9,180 nt of DNA from positions 1 through 9,180 of the forward strand of contig SUUD01000062.1 of assembly GCA_015062715.1 (NCBI GenBank). Direction: 5' to 3'. The notes under the pieces were generated by a model. It was not told where the DNA came from. It did no database searches and worked only from the letters and a program-made list of their open reading frames with translations. Shown in pieces: positions 6,046 through 9,180 of the stretch (position 1 is the first letter of the stretch; the number at the start of each line of letters is the position of its first letter). A program made the position numbers and the translations under genes. This DNA is from Olsenella sp. (GTDB lineage: Bacteria; Actinomycetota; Coriobacteriia; Coriobacteriales; Atopobiaceae).

Positions 6046-6092
6046 ATTGTTGAGGCTGAGCGGCCCCAGATGGCACCTTCAAAAGGGTCGAA

Positions 6093-6977
6093 CTAGCCCT
6101 CCCGCACGGCAAGCAGGATGCGCGGCCTGTGCGTGAGGTCCTCGCGCACCTCGACGCGGGCCCAGCCGCCCTGCGCGCGCACGAGAGCGGCCGCCTGCTC
6201 GAGCGACTCCTCGAAGAGCTCGACGACCAGCGCACCTCCCGACTTGAGCGCAATCGGCGCCAGGTCGAGGATGCGGCGGAAGAGGTCGAGGCCATCCTGC
6301 CCGCCGTCGAGGGCCAGGTGCGGTTCGAAGTCCTTGACCTCCGCGGGGACCTGCTCGGCCAGCACGGCGCTGGGAATGTAGGGCGGGTTGCTCACGATGA
6401 GGTCGAACGAGCCCATGAGCTCGGGGTCGACGCCCGCGACGAGGTCGCACTCGAGCACGTCGACCGCGTCCCCGAGCGAGAGCGCGTCGCGGTTGCGCAT
6501 CGCAAGCGCCACCGCCGCCGGCGAGAGGTCGGTCGAGACCACGTGCGTTCCCGGGCGCTCCCCCGCAAGGGAGAGCGCGATGCAGCCCGTGCCCGTGCAG
6601 GGCTCCAGCACCAGGGGCTCGTCCGTGCCCGCGGCATCCAGCGCCTCGAGCGCCACGTCGACCAGCACCTCGGTCTCGGGGCGAGGGATGAGCACGCCCT
6701 TCTCGCAGCGCAGGACGATGTGGCGGAAGGGCATCTCGCCCGTCACGTACTGCAGGGGCTCGCCGGCCGCGCGCCGCTCGACGCCCTCGTGCATGCGCGC
6801 GAGCTCGTCGGGCGAGAGGGGCCGGTCGAAGTTGAGGTAGATCTCCATGCGCGAGAGGCCGCAGGCGTCGGAGATGAGCCACTCGGCCGAGAGCCGCGGG
6901 TGCTCGTCGCCCTTGCGCTCGAGGTAGCCGCGCGTCCAGTCGAGGATGCGCCGTACGGTCCAGATGTCGTCGGCCAT
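6093..6977 (-). CDS. prmC: Release factor glutamine methyltransferase
   Basis: PrmC uses S-adenosylmethionine to N5-methylate the glutamine of the GGQ motif in release factors 1 and 2, raising termination efficiency in the cytoplasm. The product is 294 residues, typical for the family. An N-terminal helical release-factor-binding domain (about 1-85, ending in the family motif AAGEPLQYVTG) precedes the methyltransferase domain. That domain shows LIPRPETE (96-103), the SAM-binding motif LEPCTGTGCIALS (124-136), an acidic TD at 149-150, the catalytic SNPPYIP (196-202) and EPHLALDGGQDGL (218-230). It starts 15 bases after the prfA stop on the same strand and has no good Shine-Dalgarno there, so it is likely translated by coupling with prfA. 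Substrate and modifying enzyme are thus co-transcribed. No base or codon oddity is seen. Confidence 0.96.
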   Translation of the reverse strand: MADDIWTVRRILDWTRGYLERKGDEHPRLSAEWLISDACGLSRMEIYLNFDRPLSPDELARMHEGVERRAAGEPLQYVTGEMPFRHIVLRCEKGVLIPRPETEVLVDVALEALDAAGTDEPLVLEPCTGTGCIALSLAGERPGTHVVSTDLSPAAVALAMRNRDALSLGDAVDVLECDLVAGVDPELMGSFDLIVSNPPYIPSAVLAEQVPAEVKDFEPHLALDGGQDGLDLFRRILDLAPIALKSGGALVVELFEESLEQAAALVRAQGGWARVEVREDLTHRPRILLAVREG

Positions 6978-6992
6978 GGGTCTGGGCTCGTC

Positions 6993-8057
6993 CTACACTG
7001 CCTTGGCGAGCTTCTCGGCGCGCTCGGCCGCGGCCAGCGCCTCGATGACCGTCTGCAGCTTGTCACCCAGCAACACGCCGTTGTAGGTGGAGTTGAAGCC
7101 GATGCGGTGGTCGGTCACGCGGTCCTGCGGCTGGTTGTAGGTGCGGATCTTCTCGGCGCGGTCGCCGTGGCCGATCTGGCCCATGCGCTCGGCGCCCAGC
7201 TCGGCCTGCTGCTTCTCGAGCTCCATCTCGTACAGGCGGGCACGCAGCATCTGCATGCAGACCTCGCGGTTCTGGATCTGGGAGCGCTGGTCCTGCGACT
7301 GCACCACGGTGTTGGTGGGCAGGTGGGTGATGCGCACCGCCGAGTAGGTGGTGTTGACGCCCTGGCCGCCGGGGCCGGACGCGCAGTAGGTGTCGATGCG
7401 CAGGTCCTCGGCCGCGATCTGGATGTCGATGTCGTCGGCCTCGGGCATGACGACCACGGTGGCCGTGGAGGTCTGGATGCGGCCCTGGCTCTCGGTGACG
7501 GGCACGCGCTGGACGCGGTGCACGCCGCCCTCGTACTTCATCACGGAGTAGACCTTGTCACCCGTGACCTTGAACTCGATGGTCTTGAAGCCGCCGGCGT
7601 CCGACGGGCTGGACGAGAAGACCTCGATCTTCCAGCCGCGGCTCGCCGCGAAGCGCTCGTACATCTTGAAGAGGTCGCCGGCGAAGATGGCGGCCTCGTC
7701 GCCGCCGGCCGCGCCGCGGATCTCGACGATGGTGTCCTTCTCGTCGTTGGGGTCGCCCGGGATGAGCATGAACTTGATCTCCTCCTCGAGGCCCGGGAGC
7801 TTGGCCTCGTTCTCGGAGATCTCCTCCTGCAGCATCTCCTTCTCGTCGGCGTCGGCCTCGTGCAGCATCTCCTTGGCGGCATCGATGTCGTCGAGCGCCT
7901 GGATGTAGGCACGCGCGGCCTCCACGAGCTTTGCCTGGTTGGCATGCTCCTTGGCGAGGCGCGCGTACTCCTTCTGGTCGGAGACGACCTCGGGGCTGAT
8001 CATCTTCTTCTCGAGCTCGGCGTAGGCCTCGAGCAGCTTCTCGAGCTTGTCGCGCAT
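6993..8057 (-). CDS. prfA: Peptide chain release factor 1
   Basis: RF1 reads UAA and UAG stop codons in the ribosomal A site and triggers peptidyl-tRNA hydrolysis. The product is 354 residues, standard length. There is a long acidic helical domain (1-100), the RF1-type anticodon-like tripeptide PVT (186-188) in RVPVTES, which excludes RF2 (SPF), and the catalytic GGQ (230-232) in SGPGGQGVNTTYSAVRITH. The residue after GGQ is Gly, where E. coli has His and many actinobacteria have Ser. The basic QNREVCMQMLRARLYE stretch (262-277) and the TYNQPQDRVTDHRI segment (306-319) are characteristic. GAGGAG (8065-8070) lies seven bases before the ATG. It is the first gene of the prfA-prmC operon, with the extended -10 at 8119-8127 pointing towards it. 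Confidence 0.98.
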   Translation of the reverse strand: MRDKLEKLLEAYAELEKKMISPEVVSDQKEYARLAKEHANQAKLVEAARAYIQALDDIDAAKEMLHEADADEKEMLQEEISENEAKLPGLEEEIKFMLIPGDPNDEKDTIVEIRGAAGGDEAAIFAGDLFKMYERFAASRGWKIEVFSSSPSDAGGFKTIEFKVTGDKVYSVMKYEGGVHRVQRVPVTESQGRIQTSTATVVVMPEADDIDIQIAAEDLRIDTYCASGPGGQGVNTTYSAVRITHLPTNTVVQSQDQRSQIQNREVCMQMLRARLYEMELEKQQAELGAERMGQIGHGDRAEKIRTYNQPQDRVTDHRIGFNSTYNGVLLGDKLQTVIEALAAAERAEKLAKAV

Positions 8058-8117
8058 CTTGGTGCTCCTCGTATCTCTTGTTGCGGCGACAGCGCGCCGC
8101 TGGTCAGTCAGCGTATG

Positions 8118-8162
8118 GATGATACCACCGCGCAGCTGGGGTTATGCATTGGGGGTATCATC
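8118..8162. promoter_or_regulatory. Divergent promoter region with 9-bp inverted repeat
   Basis: GATGATACC (8118-8126) and GGTATCATC (8154-8162) are a perfect inverted repeat 27 bases apart. On the minus strand the left half reads TGGTATCAT, an extended -10 for prfA (start of transcription about 55 bases before its ATG). On the plus strand TATCAT at 8156-8161 would serve the gene starting at 8200. The two -10 elements point away from each other, so any upstream promoter contacts would overlap. Neither has a good -35 box. Confidence 0.5.
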
Positions 8163-8190
8163 TCCAACATACGACCGGACGACGACCCCC

Positions 8191-8195
8191 GGAGG
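8191..8195 (+). promoter_or_regulatory. Ribosome binding site of the trigger-factor-like gene
   Basis: GGAGG lies four bases before the ATG at 8200. It supports this start over in-frame codons further upstream, which would lie inside the promoter region. Confidence 0.6.
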
Positions 8196-8199
8196 CCCC

Positions 8200-9015
8200 A
8201 TGGCCACAGCGCACAAGCCCCTCCCCCGCATGGTTGACGGGCGCTACGCCTACACGCTCAGCAGCATGGAGCCCGTGAGCATAACGGTGCGCGTCATCCA
8301 CGCGACCGACGACGAGGTCGACGACGCCCTGCGCGAGCTGGTTGGCCACCACGGCGGCAACGCCGAGGCGCTCACGGACGAGTGGGTGGCGGCCAACGTC
8401 GGCGAGGTCACGACCGCAGCGGGGCTGCGCCCGTACGTACGCCGGCAGCTCGAGTCGATGTACGCCGAGATGGCCGAGCGCTCCAAGCCCGACCTCTGCG
8501 TGCGGGAGCTTGCCAGCCGGCTGGAGCAGTCGGTGCCCAGCGAGGAGCTTGCGCGCGCCCGTGCCATCGTGCAGGCGTCCATGGAGCATGACCTGGCGCA
8601 GCAGGGGCTGGACCTGGCGGGGTTCCTCACCCTGTCGGGGATGTCGCAGACCGCCCTAGAGGCCATGGTCGACCAGGAGGCGCTTGCCGCGGCCGAGCGC
8701 GAGGCGGCCCTCGACGCCTTCGTGCGCGGGCGCGGCATCACGGTCGACGAGACCGAATACCCGGGGCTCCTGGGCCTCTCGCCCACCGACGTGCGGACGA
8801 TGCTGTCCGACATGCGCGCGGCGGGGCGGGAGGAGTACGTGCGCCGTGCCGCGCTGCAGGCCAAGGCCGTGCGGCTGCTGACGAGCGAGTGCACCTGCTC
8901 CTACGAGCACGAGACGCCCGAGATGGCCCGTGCGAGGCGCGCCCAGTTCAAGGAGGCGCGCGACCGGATCGCCGCGCAATCGGACGACGACGGTCCCAAG
9001 CTCAGGCTGGTATAG
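8200..9015 (+). CDS. Orphan protein resembling the C-terminal chaperone domain of trigger factor
   Basis: The product is 271 residues. Residues about 25-190 have the layout of the trigger factor C-terminal domain: a short strand VSITVRVIHA, LTDEWVAANVGEVTTAAGLRPYVRRQLESM (58-87, like the LTDEWVxx-x-VEELR segment), a long helix to about 110 ending in VPSEELARA (112-120), helices through 165, and AEREAALDAFVRGRGITVDE (165-184, like the terminal helix with its re-entrant end). Absent are the N-terminal ribosome-binding domain with the FRK-type signature and the FKBP-type PPIase domain. The tail (230-271) is charged, with C231-T-C233. No signal peptide or membrane segment is seen, so it is probably cytoplasmic. 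A peptide-binding or chaperone role is inference; similarity is by eye and moderate. It diverges from prfA, and GGAGG before the ATG fixes the start. It may be a lineage-specific protein. Confidence 0.7.
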   Translation: MATAHKPLPRMVDGRYAYTLSSMEPVSITVRVIHATDDEVDDALRELVGHHGGNAEALTDEWVAANVGEVTTAAGLRPYVRRQLESMYAEMAERSKPDLCVRELASRLEQSVPSEELARARAIVQASMEHDLAQQGLDLAGFLTLSGMSQTALEAMVDQEALAAAEREAALDAFVRGRGITVDETEYPGLLGLSPTDVRTMLSDMRAAGREEYVRRAALQAKAVRLLTSECTCSYEHETPEMARARRAQFKEARDRIAAQSDDDGPKLRLV

Positions 9016-9047
9016 CCGGAGTGTGTCGGGGGCAGGCCCTCGGCGCA

Positions 9048-9180
9048 TCACGGCACGAGCAGGTAGCCCTCCACCCACATGTCCGTGGGGCGGTCGCCCT
9101 CGGCGTCGACGCCCAGGCCCATGATGACCGCACGCGACCCGTCGTCGAGGTCGATCGCGATGCCGCCCTCCGGAAGCTCC
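9048..9180 (-). CDS. 3' end of an unrecognised gene, cut by the right edge
   Basis: The minus strand stays open from the right edge to a TGA at 9048-9050, giving 43 residues that end in TDMWVEGYLLVP. Codon composition is GC-rich at third positions, like the other real genes here, and the peptide contains two probable beta strands (GIAIDLDDGSRAVIMGLGV and MWVEGYLLV). No family can be named from this fragment. It converges on the trigger-factor-like gene with 32 bases between the stop codons; no terminator hairpin is evident in that gap. Confidence 0.6.
   Translation of the reverse strand, partial: ELPEGGIAIDLDDGSRAVIMGLGVDAEGDRPTDMWVEGYLLVP

Noticed and set aside
6042..6047. TTGACA on the minus strand as a -35 box for the tsaC-like gene
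   Set aside because: No -10-like hexamer occurs 16-18 bases downstream, and the hexamer is part of the terminal repeat of the 68-bp element.
5198..6295. Extension of the tsaC-like frame upstream to 6295
   Set aside because: The extra stretch overlaps the prmC 3' end in another frame and the 68-bp element, and homologues begin near the chosen ATG at 5860.
6129..8237. Very long plus-strand open frame (702 codons) opposite prmC and prfA
   Set aside because: It spans two real genes and their junction on the other strand, is low-complexity in residue use and has no recognisable motif.

Overview
The window is high-GC bacterial DNA with dense, closely spaced genes and strong GC bias at third codon positions. 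That bias produces long spurious open frames opposite the real genes. Gene content, the protein sequences and the GGQ-loop variant in release factor 1 suggest an actinobacterium, most likely a coriobacterium of the Olsenella/Atopobiaceae type. This assignment is inference from recognition, not from a search.

Layout, left to right: (1) glyA (serine hydroxymethyltransferase, minus strand, running off the left edge by only a few residues); (2) rpiB (ribose-5-phosphate isomerase B, minus); (3) a rho-independent terminator; (4) glpK (glycerol kinase, minus), preceded by a 170-base intergenic region rich in back-to-back stem-loops; (5) an alpha/beta hydrolase of the monoacylglycerol lipase/lysophospholipase type (minus); (6) a divergently transcribed small VOC/glyoxalase-fold protein (plus); (7) a 78-bp perfect palindrome that also encodes the end of the next gene; (8) a TsaC/Sua5/YciO/YwlC-family gene (minus); (9) a 232-base gap holding a low-GC 68-bp element with terminal inverted repeats; (10) prmC and prfA (minus), which form an operon; (11) a divergently transcribed gene for an orphan trigger-factor-like C-terminal domain (plus); (12) the 3' end of an unrecognised minus-strand gene. 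No stretch longer than 300 bases lacks a gene.

How the genes fit together: prfA and prmC act as a pair, with PrmC methylating the GGQ glutamine of the release factors. TsaC makes the threonylcarbamoyl-AMP precursor of the tRNA modification t6A. With rpiB and glyA, these genes occur in the same order as in the Bacillus subtilis prfA-prmC(ywkE)-ywlC-ywlF(rpiB)-glyA neighbourhood, so the backbone is an old translation and one-carbon housekeeping cluster. The VOC gene, the lipase-like hydrolase and glpK appear to interrupt it. The hydrolase and glpK are consecutive on one strand and could form a small glyceride-use module: ester hydrolysis releases glycerol, and GlpK phosphorylates it.

The least explained items are the 78-bp zero-spacer palindrome built into the tsaC 3' end, the 68-bp low-GC element, the stem-loop array upstream of glpK, and the free-standing trigger-factor-like protein. 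A 9-mer, GGTATCATC, recurs in three promoter positions. I see no CRISPR array, tRNA, rRNA or insertion-sequence transposase gene.
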